This document shows positions 12,701 through 27,700 of a stretch of DNA of 64,000 nt, piece by piece. Both the position numbers and the translations under genes were made by a program. The stretch's first letter is position 1; the number at the start of each line of letters is the position of its first letter. This stretch comes from Hyposmocoma kahamanoa. Lineage: Eukaryota > Arthropoda > Insecta > Lepidoptera > Cosmopterigidae. Below the pieces are notes generated by a model. The model ran no database searches and was not told the DNA's origin. It worked only from the letters and a program-made list of their open reading frames with translations. The stretch is taken from contig NW_020653719.1 of assembly GCF_003589595.1 (NCBI RefSeq), positions 2,656,931-2,720,930 of the forward strand. The letters are read 5' to 3'.

Positions 12701-15700
12701 ATTATTACTGTCGTTCACTTGGTAACCAGATACGAATTAATGAGGAGAGGACAGACGTCTGTGATTCAACTTGGAGAGTCGAATCTTATGATGATAATTT
12801 ATGGAGCACGTTTTTAGGATAGGGATAAGGAAGCATACTAATAGCGCGGAAGTCTGCGTAGAAATAAATACTCGCCGCAAACCATACCTCCTTTTCGCTG
12901 GGTGCGAATGGGATAACTATCGAAAATTCCAAATCCTCCGTTTGATTTGTCAACAAACTCAAGTCTGTAACTCCCGTTAGAATTTGCGATCAAAAATGTA
13001 AAAGAAGTGCCATTACAAAAAACATTTTCAGATTTGTAAAATTCCATTCTCTAAGTGAAAAATATGAAATAAATCCGTCAAAAAAGTTTCACCAATCGTA
13101 CCTAATCGTTACTATTTATATCATTTATACAATTACAATTATATCCTGTCAACATGTCAAAAACAACAATTTGATATATATCGTCCACATCGGTTGCAGC
13201 TTTTTTCCATCTTCGGTTGCAGTCTTGTAGATGAAGTTTCGAGACAGTATTTTTTTAAGATCTGACTGCCAATACGCCCGTCACCCTGAGACATAAGTTG
13301 ACAAGTCCCATGTGCCTGTAATTTCACCAACACCCTTACCCTTGAAAACCGAAACACAGTAATGCTCTAATCACTGCTAGGCGGCAGAAACAGGTAAGGT
13401 GGCAGTACTTCCCTGGGCGAACTCTTTCACAAAGACCTCTCCTGCTACTAAAAGTATGCATTTGAAGTCACGACGGCATGAATTAACTGCAGCCTTAATA
13501 ACGTAGTCTGTGGTGTTTTTACATATGAAAACATAATAATGAGAATGGACGCCGTTTTCTCAATCATGTTTTTATTTCGGGCCCTGAAATGAAGTAAATT
13601 CTGAACTAGCCGTGCGTAAACACTAATCATCAATCAATCAAAAATCACTAATCATCTGAAGATTATCTTATTATGTAATAATTTATACAGAATTATATCC
13701 AAATTAATAAAGAAAGAAACCGGTGAACTATGCCTACAATTAAGAAATGAAACTATTTTTCCGGATTTAAATCGCGTTTATTTGTTTTTTCAAACAAACC
13801 GACGTTTCCTACGTAAGCCTTCAAAACTTCTGATTGGGGTTATTGTGTAATCTGAATGATGTGAAGTTACTATAAAAATGTCTGCGATTTTTTTTACTTC
13901 ACTGTAAGTACTGACACAAGACGCATTGTAGAGTTTATGGAAATATTGATTAAGCATAGCATATTACGTATATTGTTTTATGGTGGTTCTTTTTAGTGAA
14001 TACACTTATCAATTCGGAATAGGCTCGAGGCGATCATGTTTTATCATACTTGCCGTGATGAACTGATTTGCTGCACCTAGAGCCTTTCGGGCGAGATCGC
14101 GGCCGTTTTGCCGTCGACGTCGGAAAGGTATGAACACGGGACACAATTAATTACTCCTGCGGGTAAGAAATGTGGCTTCTGTGCCTACTGAAATGTGGCT
14201 TCTGTGCCTTCGGAGTTATTCGGTCGTCAACGCGCCAATCGGACTTCGACACTGCCGTTCATGTGATGACACCACCGATCAACCGTAATCGGCTGCGTAC
14301 GGACGCAATCGGAAATTCGCAGGAAGTAGATTTGTTGTCGACCGCTGCATCGAGCCGCCTCGTACAAACTAATGTGAAACGAACAACGTCTTTTTTATTA
14401 TTACACGGCTTATTATGGTATAGTGGCTTCACATTTAAGCTATGGGATTATTTTTTGGGGTAATTCTACAGATCGGGATTTAGTATTTAAAGCACAAAAG
14501 AAATGTATAAGAGCTATATTTAGCATTTCTCGCTTGGACAGCTGTTTGCCCTATTTTAAAAAGTATAATATACTAACGGTGCCATCATTGTATATTCTAG
14601 AATCAGTATTATTTGTCAAAACAAACCCTAATCTGTTCAACAAACTTGTGGAAGTAAGACGTAGGAATAGAAGAGATAATGATGCAGTATCTATGATGCC
14701 ACATAAAACTGCATTTATGTCAAAAAGTGTGCTCTGTATGCTGCCAAGATTATATAATAGAGTCCCAAAATCTATCCGTGAATTACATGTAGATTTGTTT
14801 CAGAAAAAATGTAAGCAGTATTTAATTGATAAATGTTTTTATAATATAAATGATTATATGAATACGAGATGGATTTAGGGCCCAATTATAATTGTTTTTA
14901 TATCTAGTAAGATTACATAAGATTACAGACGTATTTGACTAATTTATGTTATTATTGACTTTCATTCATTTTTGACATGCGCATATTTTATGGAAGCTTA
15001 GAAATGTAAATTATGTAAGTTTGACATTAACATGATTTTTCGCTTTATTTTTGACATTGTTAATTTTTACTAATTTTTATTATATTTTTTCTTTACATAT
15101 TTACTAGTTTGTGACAGTTTTTAATTATGATATTTTGTACATTATGCGACCACCACTAATTATATTTGTATGTGTCGACGAAACTGGTTGTAGTAGCACT
15201 GTTAATGTATTCATCTGATCTGATGAACTTATTGTACCTACTTCCACAAATAAATCGACCTTTATCTTTATCTTTATCTTTATCTTTATCTTTATCTTTA
15301 TCTTNNNNNNNNNNCTTTATCTTTATCTTTATCTTTATCTTTATCTTTATCTTTATCTTTATCTTTGTATAGCTGCCAGTCCTTGGGTCTCTCCTCTCAA
15401 ACGGTCTGTCGGTACTACCTAAGTTCTAATTCAAAATTTTCCCGTACTAATACGGTTCATTTTGCTCGAGTCGAGTGGCAGGGACACTGGCTTTATTTCA
15501 GAATTTATTTTTTAAAAAACGAAATTAAAGACATGTCAGAAATGTATATCGTATACTATACGTGTTGTATTTAGTTCAGTTGATATTAAAAGTTCATTGG
15601 TATATGTAAAGTACCTATTGAACACAGCGGTTTTCTTATAAAACTTTGTGCTTTTTTTTCTATCGTGAACATTTTTAGGAATCGTGTTTTCACACCGTTC

Positions 15701-18700
15701 AGTTCATCAATTTTACTATATATTTTTTTTCCAAAGTGATTCAATCAACACTTTCACTGTTATGCGGCATCAACCGAAGCCATTTGAGGTTGGATAGACT
15801 CTTAAGTTTACTTATCGAATTAATTACATAGTCTTCGTGTTTTTTTAGATAGACATATTAGATTAGATTCTATCAAACTGAATTAAATTATCCAAACATC
15901 TTCTAGACTAAAGTTTAGACTTCTATTTCGGTTTTTAAATAAATATAAGTAGGGACATGAATTTGTCAAAATGTTTTCTTAATTTTTATAATTCATACGC
16001 ACTGCTCAATATGCTACATAACGATGTAAGTGTTACATAAGTACTTATGTATAAATACGCAGTTTATTTGAATCACACCTTTACGAATAGGAATTGGATT
16101 AAGTATGGAACAGTGGACAAGTATTTCATAAGTACAATAGGGTACAAAAGTGGTATACCGTGTTAAGGCCAATAATATTCGCCTAAGATCGAACGCTAAC
16201 AAGTTTGTATACTCGTAGCTTATATCAATAAATTTAAGTCAACATGCTTTTACGCCTGGTAATACCTTTGATCCTTAGAAATTGTGGAGTGAGAGAGGTA
16301 ATGAAAATAATTTCAAGTCTATCATGTTATATTTTTTATTGCATCATGTTTTTGCCATCAAGATATCTATCTATTTCTTGTGAAAATACTCCAATAGTTT
16401 GTTATTATTATAGAGATCGAACAAACACAAAGAAAAATTCCTTCCACTTTGCTTGACTCGAACCAGTGTCTGTCGCTTCAATGTGGCTACCGCTCTTACC
16501 GAGGATTGAGCTATGGATCGAGCCAGCATATCTTACGAATTTCTCCACGTGCTTGTTTTGGTTATTGGGTTTAAACGGCTTTTTTGTTTTTCTGGTACCT
16601 TTATAGCTACCAGAAATATGACAGAGGTAGCGCTATGTTAATTTACAATATTTGTTTTTATTAAATTCATATCATGATGTTTTTATAGTCATGATATTCA
16701 TCTATTTTTGTTTGAAAACTTGATTTGACTATAAGGTTTCTGACGTCAGTGGCGGGTTGTCCGCATTTTTTTTATCAAAACGATCGTTACATTCATTATT
16801 ATGCATTTTATATGGCGCTATTAAAGTCTGTGATTTCAGAAACGAGTGTTACCGTTTCTTTTTAAATCCTGATTTCTGAGTGCATATAATTATTTTACTA
16901 TTTAATTAATTTTGATTTCGTTTTTACATTTGTAAGCATCTTAGACATTCCGTAAAGGTAAAATAATGATTGGGTTAAATTGTATTATAATAAGTTATTA
17001 TTACGGTAACATCAGTACTGGCTAGAAACTTTTGTTACTTATTGTACTTATTTATAGTATTAAACGGGCAAGTTGGCAGACAGGAAGTTTCGCAACCGGC
17101 TTGGCATAATATCTCTCCATGTTTGTGTTATAAAGCCTCTCGCGCAGGTATCCATGGCTGTACGGATACATTTTGGCCCTTTCTAGCAGCAAACAAATTA
17201 TTTTTGTGGTAGTGTACCTTGGACTGAGAAAATATCAAATGAGAAAGAAAGAAAGAAACTTTTGAATGCAATAGAGATCTCGATGTTTCGACATTTTACG
17301 TAATGACGAATTTGTGAGAATGATAATTGAGGAGAAGATAGAAGGGAAAAGAAAGAGCGGAAGACCAAGAACGGCGTATGGTGAAAAAATAAAGAAGAAG
17401 ATCAAACTGAGTAGGTGGCTATAAGGAAGTCAAGGAGCTGGCAATGAACCGTGAGGAGCGGATGAGGCTACACTGACAAGAAAGTGGCTCTAATATGGCT
17501 AAATAGGATGATGAAGTGTACCTTGTGTTGAATACATTTATTTTTAACATGCATTAACTGTACAACTAAATCGCATTCTTGGTGTAATAAGGCCACATCT
17601 GCAAAATGACAACTTTTCAGGAGACAGGTTTAATGATTCTACAAACGAAATTAGTTGATAACTTTTTTATGCTTATAAAGAGAGTTATAAAATTTGACAT
17701 AAATATACTAAATAGTATTATTTTTTACTTTCATGTGATAGAGCGGTTACACGTGTGCGACTTTAAGCAACGATGCAAACGCGCGACTGCATCGACACAA
17801 ATGCGCGATTACATCGCTACACTTGTGATTTATACACAATTGCATCGATGCAATCGCGTGTTTGTATTGATACAGTCGCCTACAAGCGCAAGTGTAGCGA
17901 TGCAATAGCGCGTTTCACGAACGCGAGTTTGCAGCGCTGCTTGCAGACGCCGTGTGTAACCACTCATAAAAATACTTTTACCATAGAATGAGTCGATCAC
18001 GACCCGAAAGCAAGTTGTGGAATTTTGACCATAGAGTTTTTGGGCAGTAATTATCTCCAAGTAGTAACCAGCAGATATCAGAAATTTAGATTCAGTAGAA
18101 CTGAATGAATGAATTGTGCGGATTGGATGTAGAGCGAACAGAGAGTGTCGGCGATGTACAATGTAACGTGGTATTGGCGGAATGAGAAAGGAAATTTGAG
18201 CCGATAGAGGGGCAAACTGGAGCAAATGGCTGACGTTGAATTGATCAATAACATTATTATAAATAAATCGACCTCAAAACTTTGCTTATCTATTTTAGCT
18301 GTGTTCGATGCTGCGGTCCCCTCAACAACAATTGAAATGCAAATACAAGGTAGCTGCATTACATTGCTAAGGAGTTCCTCTAACCTGTCTGCCATTTTCA
18401 TCTTCAGATCAGCTGACGGTCATCATAACATTTCATTTTCATTGGAATTACACCTACACATAAAATAATAATAATAATTACCATATTTTATTTCGGAAGG
18501 TCCATAGATTATTAGTCAATTACAAAATGCTTAAGTCTAAGGGTTAGTTAAGCAATACAAACACAGCAACATAAAATAAATAAAAACTAATACTATATAC
18601 ATGCGACGTCGGCAAAATTCAATATTCAAAATTCAAAATAATCTTTATTTCATAGGTAAGCATTATTGCACTTGAAATCGTCACAATGGTTAAACTCTAC

Positions 18701-21700
18701 CGCTCATTCGTGGGGCAGATTCCCCTGAGAAGAATGAGCAAGAAACTCTAGGGGTTGCTCTTTGTAAATAACATTTACAATATTTTTTTTTATTTCAAAC
18801 ATCAGAGATCGAGACTACCTCCATGAGCTAAACGTGTTACTACCACGGATTTTGTCATCCAAGTACGCAGAAGTTGTATAATAACCTTTAGTATACAGTT
18901 TTTGTTTCACTATAGTTTTAAACCTCGTGAAAGGCAAATTTTGTATATCAACCGGAATGTTGTTATAGAAGCGTATACATTGCCCCTTAAATGATTTTTT
19001 TACTTTGTGAAGACGACTATCAAGAAAAGGTAGTTTATTTCTATTCCTCGTATTAATGTTATGTCTGTCACTATTTTTCATAAAGAAATTACTATTCCTT
19101 TTAACAAAAATTACATTTTCATAAATGTACTGTGAGGCTAGCGTAAGAATGTTAATTTCCTTAAACTTATCTCTCAAAGATACTTTGGGGCCCAGATTGT
19201 AAATTGCCCTAACTGTACGTTTCTGCAGGACAAAGATTCTATTGATATCGGCGGCATTACCCCAAAGCAAAATACCGTATGTCATTAGACTGTGAAAGTA
19301 GCTGAAGTAAACCAATCTAGCGGTTTCGACGTCTGAAAGTTTCCTTATTTTTTTAATCGCGTACACTGCAGAGCCGAGCCGTTTTGATAACTTAATTATA
19401 TGGGGACCCCATTGCAATTTAGCATCTAACGTTATACCTAGAAATACAACTGTATCCACAAGATTCAATTTTTCGTTTCTAACTACAATGTTTGTAACTG
19501 TCTCTCTAACATTGGGTAATGTAAATTTCACACAATTTGTTTTTTTTTTCATTAAGAAGTAGGTTATTAACAGCAAACCAATCAACTACTTTAGATATAG
19601 CATTGTTCACATCGTCGTAGGAACATTGGTGCCTTTTAACTTTAAATAATAAGGAAGTATCATCAAATCAAACAATACTATCTCATGTTTTATACCCTCC
19701 ATAAGGCTAGGTAAGTCATTAATATGAACTAAAAACAAAAATGGGCCTAGAATTGAGCCTTGAGGGACACCCATGCTAATTGCAGATCCTGATGATCTCG
19801 TACCGTTAACATCGACCCTCTGTACCCTATCACGCAAATACGATTTAAGAAGGTCGTGATCACGTCCCGCCACACCATAATGGTGAAGTTTTCTGACCAG
19901 TGACACAATCAAAAGCTTTGGAAAGGTCACAGAATACACCAATAGCATCATGTGAGACTTCCCATGCATCAAATATATGATTAATCAACTCGACACCAGC
20001 GTGGGTTGTAGAGCGACCGCGAGTGAAACCAAATTGTTTAGGAGACATTAAGTTATTACTATAAAAATGTGCACATATCTGATTTAGAATAATTTTTTCA
20101 AATATATTACTGAGAGTTGGTAGTATTGATATAGGCCTGAAATTGGTGGGGTCAGAAATACTGCCAGATTTGAAAAGTGAAAACTTTACTTTGCTTCATG
20201 AGGTCAGGAAAGACACCATCATCAACACATTTATTAAAGACACAGGCTAAGTAAGGCGCAATACAATCAACTATAGAACTAATAAGGCATACTGTCGCAT
20301 CCATTCAGCGAACATCGTCGAATCCCAGCGAGCGTGCGGACAAGGTACTCAGGATGCGGTTGGGGCTGTCGCGCAGGCAGCATGGCATAGCGTCGAGGCG
20401 TACCTCTTGCGTATGATGGGTACAAACCCGTCTGTGTTCGTCTTCGTGAACATACCCGAGGCGTTGCAGTAGCGCGGCAGCCCCGGCAACACCCGGAACA
20501 TATTTCATACATATGTCCGAAGTATTATTACAATCGGTTAATGAAGAGTAGGTGACCAGTACCGGTTCAGAAATGTCGTAGTAAACGCGTAACATACATT
20601 CATATAAATTATAGTTGAATTGAGAATTCGCCTTCTTTGAAGTCGGTTATTTTTATTACATTTTAGTAGCTGTAGAGCTCCTTGTGAAAGAGCTCGTCCA
20701 GGCAAGTACTGCCACTTTACTATTTCTGCCGCCAAGCAATAACGTCAGCATCGCTGTGTTCTGGTTTTGAAGGGTAAGGGTACTGGTGAAATTACAGGCA
20801 CATGGGACTTGTCAACTTATGTCTCAATGTGACGGACGCAGTGGCAGTGCCCCGCAGATCTTATCTTCTCTTGATTATTTTAAAGCTCTGAGTGACACTG
20901 CAACTGTTATGGACAGGCGTGTAGCTTACCATCAGGCACGCGACTTGTTCGTCCTGTCACTTTATATTATAAAAAAAATAGAGGTTGTTTGCCACCAAGT
21001 GATAAATAGCTGTGAAGTGCCATTTTCACCAATCATTTATTTTTTATTATGAATAAATAATATAAAGTATCTAAATACACTGTATTGCACACAAGAGCAA
21101 AATACACATAAACAAAACACACCAATGGGCAAAGGTGCAACACGCGGCCATGTAATTTTTTTACACACACAATAACTTTTCTCTCATTTACAAGCGTATC
21201 AACGTTTTCAATGGACGTAATTCTTGAAGCTCTACTGCACAGATGTGTCATGAACGCATATTTATAATTGTCAGCTGTGTACATATACAACAACGTTGGT
21301 ACATTATACAGGGGAAATCATAATGACAGCCTGTAATCCTTGACTCCAATACAACGGCAATTGCATGAGAACAGTCACAATTTTGGTAAACGACTCCAAT
21401 GGTAGGATCATTATCATAGGAGGAACAATACGAGTACGTGATGACCATGACAATTGTTTTTTTTTTCAATGAAAGCACAAAATATTTGAACAATTAGGCA
21501 ATAAATTAAAGTTGTTTTTTGTGTGTTTTTGTGCGTTGATTGTGTATTTAAATTAAACGATATTAAAATATATGTTATACCTATATAATTAAGGTTATGT
21601 TACGGCTAAGTTCTTTTTATTATTTATTGACGCCAATTCAATCAATGAGATCATTTTATTACTAGGAACCGTAACTGTTAAATACCTAATAATTATACAC

Positions 21701-24700
21701 GGCAAAATGGATTTGTTATCTTCATAAATACACACATCAAAAGTGTTTTCTTTTTACATTTTTTTTATGATACTAAGTGATGGGACGAACAAGTCGTGCG
21801 CCTTATGGTAAACGACACACCTGTCCATAACAGTTGCAGAGCCACTCAGAGCTTTAAATCGCTAAGATCTGAGGTGCACAGTCTCTGCGCCCATCACCCT
21901 GAGACATAAGTTGAAATGTCACATGTGCCAGTAATTTCACCACCTCCCGTCAAAACCGGAAAAGAAAGTGTCTAGGGATCAATATATTTTTTATTAAATA
22001 TTTCTATACTCTATTAAAGTTAAATAAAAATGTATTAAATTATTTATTTTTTTAATCATGACCATTAATCAAATAAACCATTGGTGTTAAAAAAATAATT
22101 ATAAATTTTCAGTAATTGGCAAAAACGTGATACCTAAACATATTTGATGAGTGTACAATTTAATTTTAATATATATGTAAAAATATAATTAATTTCTTAA
22201 TAATTCAAAAATATTTATTTGTGAACTAACTTAAAATATCACATGGTTAAATACATTGTCAAGGAATCTTTGTCGAGTATGTTAAAATAACAAGGGGAAA
22301 TCCGTAGGGGCTGCTACTCGTAACAAATCGATTTAAATAAATCACTTGAGGCAAGTTAATCAGTTACAGACGTAGTTCAACGTAACATAATAGCTTTCTA
22401 CGTTAAATGATTAATGACCTCATCTAAGTGTGACAACAGTGGAATACTAACTTTAAATGTAGGTATACAAAGTGACATTTCGCGAGATATCTGCCGTAAT
22501 TCTTCAACGAAACTATTATTTTATTAAAAGGATTGCAATGAGGAGACATTTAAAAAAAAATTTAGCTCTCCTATCGCATCTTCGGTGGAAACGGTCGGGA
22601 TTGACGAGGATTGAAATATTTGTTCATGTAATATTGAACCGTATTGTTTCCTGTATAGAGTATTAGCCTCTGCAATGGAAACACGATTTCTCGCGAGTCC
22701 GCGCGAGCTATTAACCAAACCATTTACCGATGGAAAAGTACCTTCACACTTTAATTAAAAAGAAACTTCAGACACTTTTCGTGTTATCAGATAGTGCATA
22801 GACGAAAGGTTCTTCTCTTATGTTGTCTGATAGTACATAGACGAGATAAAAGAAAAGGTGAATATTACCAGGAATTCCAGGAAACATGACGATGATTGAC
22901 TAACATGAGGCTAGGGAAGTATATACTGACAAGATAAATGCTCTTAAATAAAAACGATCTTCCCGGCTCCATTTGTAAAAAATACTGTTATTTAAACGTT
23001 TAAGAGTGGTAACCTATCACAAACTCGAAATTATTTTTTTCCGAAATAACGTTTGTTTGAATTTCATTGCACCGAATTATAACGAAACCGTTGTTCTTTC
23101 AGAATATGTTGTATGTTTATCGCAAAGACACGATTAGGTTCGGTTAGGTTAGGTTTAAAAGAAAAAAAATGATTTTTTTTTTTCAAAATTACTTTCGAGG
23201 TTATGAAAATTGGAGCAAACGTTATTTCTGAAAAATGTCATTGCGGACTTCTGATAGGTAGCCACGGTGGTTAGACACGGTGATTTTATGTAGCGATGCA
23301 AAATCCTAAGTGTAGCAATACAAATTGCGCGTTTGTATCGTGCAGTCGCACGCTTGCATCGCGTTTGCATCGCTGCTTAAAATCGCCGTGTGTAACCGCT
23401 CTAAGGTAATTTAATAATCGATTGCGATAAAACATGTCTATCAATTATAATTTTCAAATACCTATTTACATATAAAATGCAGTAAACGTTAAATTCAAAT
23501 CAGTTAGCACAAGGCTAACCCGCTCTCGAACGTGGAACAGAATTATCATTACTGATTTACTAAGAATGTACAGTGCATATTGTAATTAATACGAGTAATG
23601 TACTCGTAAACATATTATGCAATATGGTTATTTTTAAAATACTGAGAACCTCTAAGGACTGTATCACTAACATCATAAACAACAAAATTTGTTCCATGAT
23701 TTTTAATAATTCACCAATTTTTACTTTCGTACAAAAATAAAATTATTTAAATAGATCGCTATCGCAGGTGATAATTCTGCAACAAACGAAAGCACGCGGG
23801 AGGCGTTGTTACACAACTTATAAAAAATACAGATCTAAAAAGTGTCAGATAGGACAAAAAAACCTTAAAAGTTATTTTTTGGTAAATTTATTATGTTTTG
23901 TAAAAAGTAATGGAACAAAAGTTGTTGTTTCTGATGTTTTAATAATATTATAATAAATAAAATAAAATTAAAATAAATTTTTGTTAGTACATCTACAAGC
24001 TATCAGTTACAGAATAAAGTGAATGAATGAATGAAATGAATTGAATTGAATTGAATTGGATTGATTACGTGAATGAAATCATTAGGTACATGATACTTGC
24101 TAAATTCACCGATCTCCCAGGACGTTAAGCTCGGTGAATCTAGCAAGCAGATCGGGGGTCCCACCTATCCCCTATCATTTTAAGAACTCTGTTATACTTA
24201 ATACATCGCACCCCTCATGAAAGAATGGCATTAGTGAAGTTACGTTAAAAAAGTTCATTCTAAAGTGTTCATCATAACCTTGTAAAATGAATTCTATTTC
24301 TACGAACATGTACCTAATGTTACGAAGCATTTTAACGTTGGTTTTTGTACTGAGTCAACTCACTGTGTATGCTTTACTTTACTTCTTCTTTTATGGTACC
24401 GAGTGACGGGACGACAACATTTGTTGTGCCACTCAACCTTAAATTGCAAAGATGTGAGGGGCATTGCCACTGCGACTGTTACCTTGAGACACTTTGACAA
24501 GGCCTATATGCCTGTAATTTCCTTTAAAACCGGTACTGCTTGGCGGCAGAAATAGGCGAGGTGGCAGTATTTCCCTGGATGTTCTCTTTAAACTTTTACA
24601 CGATATTATTTTGACGACCTCCGTGGTCGAGTGGCTTGCATACAGGTTTTCATGGTGTCGAGGTTCCGTGTTCTATCCCCGGTCGGGTCAATGTAGAAAA

Positions 24701-27700
24701 CTTACTTTTCTATTATGTTCTCGAGTCTGGATGTTTGCGATATCGTCGTGGTTTCTGATTTCCATAATACATATGATTTAGTTAATTTGCTTTGGGATAC
24801 AAGCAACGCGTGTGATGTTGTCTAATATTTATTATTATCGTAACAACTTCGGTATCGTTAAATATTTTAAAATATATGCGCCCCTCATGTAATGAGTATG
24901 TTTTAAAATTTAGAATAAATAACTACATTATGCTGTGTAGTCTTCGTTAATTAAATTTCCTATAGAGGTAGGTAATTCTTTAAGCAAAAAATACTGCTTA
25001 TCACGTTTAATTTAGGTATACGAGTATTTTTCCCAGACGTGTGCTGGAAACAAGAGTACCATTATCGAGTACTTAGCGAGGGTATAACTATACCGAACGC
25101 GTGCGCATTTTGATGCGCGTGCGTGTGATGTAAGGTGAAAATCGGGCAAGTGACCATGATACTGCTGTATTATAACTACTATTTAATAGATTCATCGGAA
25201 ATTACATGAAAATTATCCTTAACAAACACAATTACAGACACAAACAAATTGAACATAAAAAACGAAGTCCAATGACAGGATGCAATCCCTATTGCAATCT
25301 TTTTCAAACTTGGGGCCACTTGATAAACAAATCAAGAGAGATATTAAAAAAACACCAGTATTATAAAATCCGCTGCTGGATAGGAGAATTTATATTAACT
25401 AAATGTCCACTTGCACTAAACTTAAGTATGTCATAAACCGATGCCGATAAAATAATCATAAGACAATGCATTAAGAGTGTCTTTTGCACTGCAACATTGG
25501 TTTAAGAGGTACTTAAATTTAGTGCAAGTGGACATTAAACTACTTAAGGCGATTCACCGAAGGAGAAGAGGAAAAACCTGTTTTGCAACATCAAATGGTT
25601 TAGATATTTACTAATAAATAAAGGTTTTACAAAAAAATATACGATTGGTACACCGAAGGATATTATCTAAAGAATGTGCTAATGTGTTACATGATAGGAT
25701 ATACTTTATCCGAACGTATAAAATCCTGAAAATAGGCTAAAATAAATGACGACTAAAACAAATTATTTAAGATTAAAATATCTAATTTTGTACATAATTT
25801 TTATATGGAGATATTTCTTTGTTTTCTTTAAGTAGGTACTACACAGAACCTGCAAAATTTTGGTTTTCATCTGAAGCATTATTAGATATTAAATTCATAT
25901 TTGCCTCAAAAATTTGCAAATTACCCAGCGGTTTAACGACAAGGCGCGCCACCCGCTACCCCATCAGTGGCGATCGGGCGCTTGTCGATGTTGGATCTGT
26001 GTCAAATTTTCGTCGCCTGTTCTTATTTTATTCATATTAATTTACAGCGCGCGGATTGCAGGACGCGAGGGGTGACCCCGCACGTCCAAAATCTAGGCTC
26101 GCATTGAGATACTTCGCTTTAAATGTACTTTGTACAGTATCTTGACTTTGTTCGACGAAGCAATGATCTTTTATTCGGTGAATGGCAGATTTTGTAAATG
26201 ACGGAATTTGTACAGTCAACCGGGCAATTAAATTGCACATTTTACATGTATAATATTGAAACTTTTTTAAAACTTTTTTAAAACTTTTTTTATAACTGCC
26301 TCCATGGCCGACCGGTTACCATGCCGGACTGCCACACAGAGGTCCCAGGTTTGATTCCTGGGCCATTTATTTCTCTCGTGAGTTTGGGTGTAGGTAAATT
26401 GTGGTTGTCTATGTGTGTATCCATGGCACCCGCGACACAGGGCTTCCCTAGTGCGGGGCTATGTTGCGTGTGTGCGTTATTATTATTATTTATCAGATAA
26501 ATACAAATAGATACATACTAAACAAATAACAAACATTGAACAAGCAAGATTAAATAAATCCGAACCAGGAACGTGTTCCACAAAATGTGTGACAATCAAG
26601 GCATTATACGCGGAGTCTTGTGGAATTTTAGTAGCAGTAGAGCTCCTTGTGAAAGAGTTCGTCCAGGGTAGTACTGCCACCTTACCTATTTCTGCCGCCA
26701 AGCAGTAATGCCAGCATTACTGTGTTTCGGTTTTGAAGGGTGAGGATGCTGGTGAAAGTACAGGCACATGGGGCTTGTCAACTCATCATGTATCAGGGTG
26801 ACGGGCGCATTAGCAGTGTCCCTCAGACCTTTGCGATTTAGTGGCACTGCAATTGTTATGGGCAGTTACGTTGCTTAGTCGTGGTGAATGTGCACCGACA
26901 CCCCACGGCGCCGACTCAACCGGCGGGAGGTAAACCCGGGGGGGTTGTAGTGGGGTAGGCCCTCCAGTCTGGAGGGAGAGTCCCCACATAACCCCTGAGT
27001 CTTCCTATGCTCAGGGGCATCTATAAAGATTTCACACAAAAGGCATGTAAGCTTATCATTAGGCACACGACATGTTCGTCCCGTCACTTGATATAATTAT
27101 AAAAAAATATGTGTGTGAAAGTTTCGTTTTTATACATATAAGGGGAAATTATGTAAAATAATGAATAGATAAAAATTATACTTCTTAGTGTGCTGGCCAC
27201 TCTGCCCAATTATCTCAAGTCTCTCGGTCCGAGAACATTCCACCACAATCTCAGTACAGAGTACTAAAAAACCGACCTCAAAAGTACGTGGAATTACATC
27301 TATTTGCCAAGTTTTTTTGAAACCGGTTATCGGAAAGTGCGCAATCCCGGATTCATCCCTTAGTTCGCCACTATAAGGAACTTGACACAGGAGATAATAA
27401 AAATTGGTTCTCACTACTCAAAGTATATTGAGAGAGAAATACAAATTCAAATTCAAAATTCAAATTATTTATTTCTCAGATAACAGGATCCATTGGTGTT
27501 AGTAAAAATAAAGAAACAAACTTATAGACGATTGTTAGCATGAAATTATAATTATAAATTACTTAGAAACTAAAATGTCATGTACTTACGAGGCATCTCG
27601 CGCGGAATCATTGTCCGTACGAGATGCCTCAGTACAGGCGCTCTGTGGTCGTTTGCAACAACTCTCAGAATGCTGTTGCCACTACCTCGGAGCCTACTAA

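Larger units (their letters stand above)
15370..17280. other. FMO-A intron 1, unassigned AT-rich stretch
   Basis: No gene seen; it includes the inverted partner of repeat C and a SINE-like remnant, listed separately. Confidence 0.4.

Noticed and set aside
20786..21052. Small protein containing [12 protein letters not shown]
   Set aside because: It recurs wherever dispersed repeat A occurs and is a translation of repeat DNA.
23137..23155. Interstitial telomere repeat (TTAGG)n
   Set aside because: Only two to three imperfect units, within chance for this composition.
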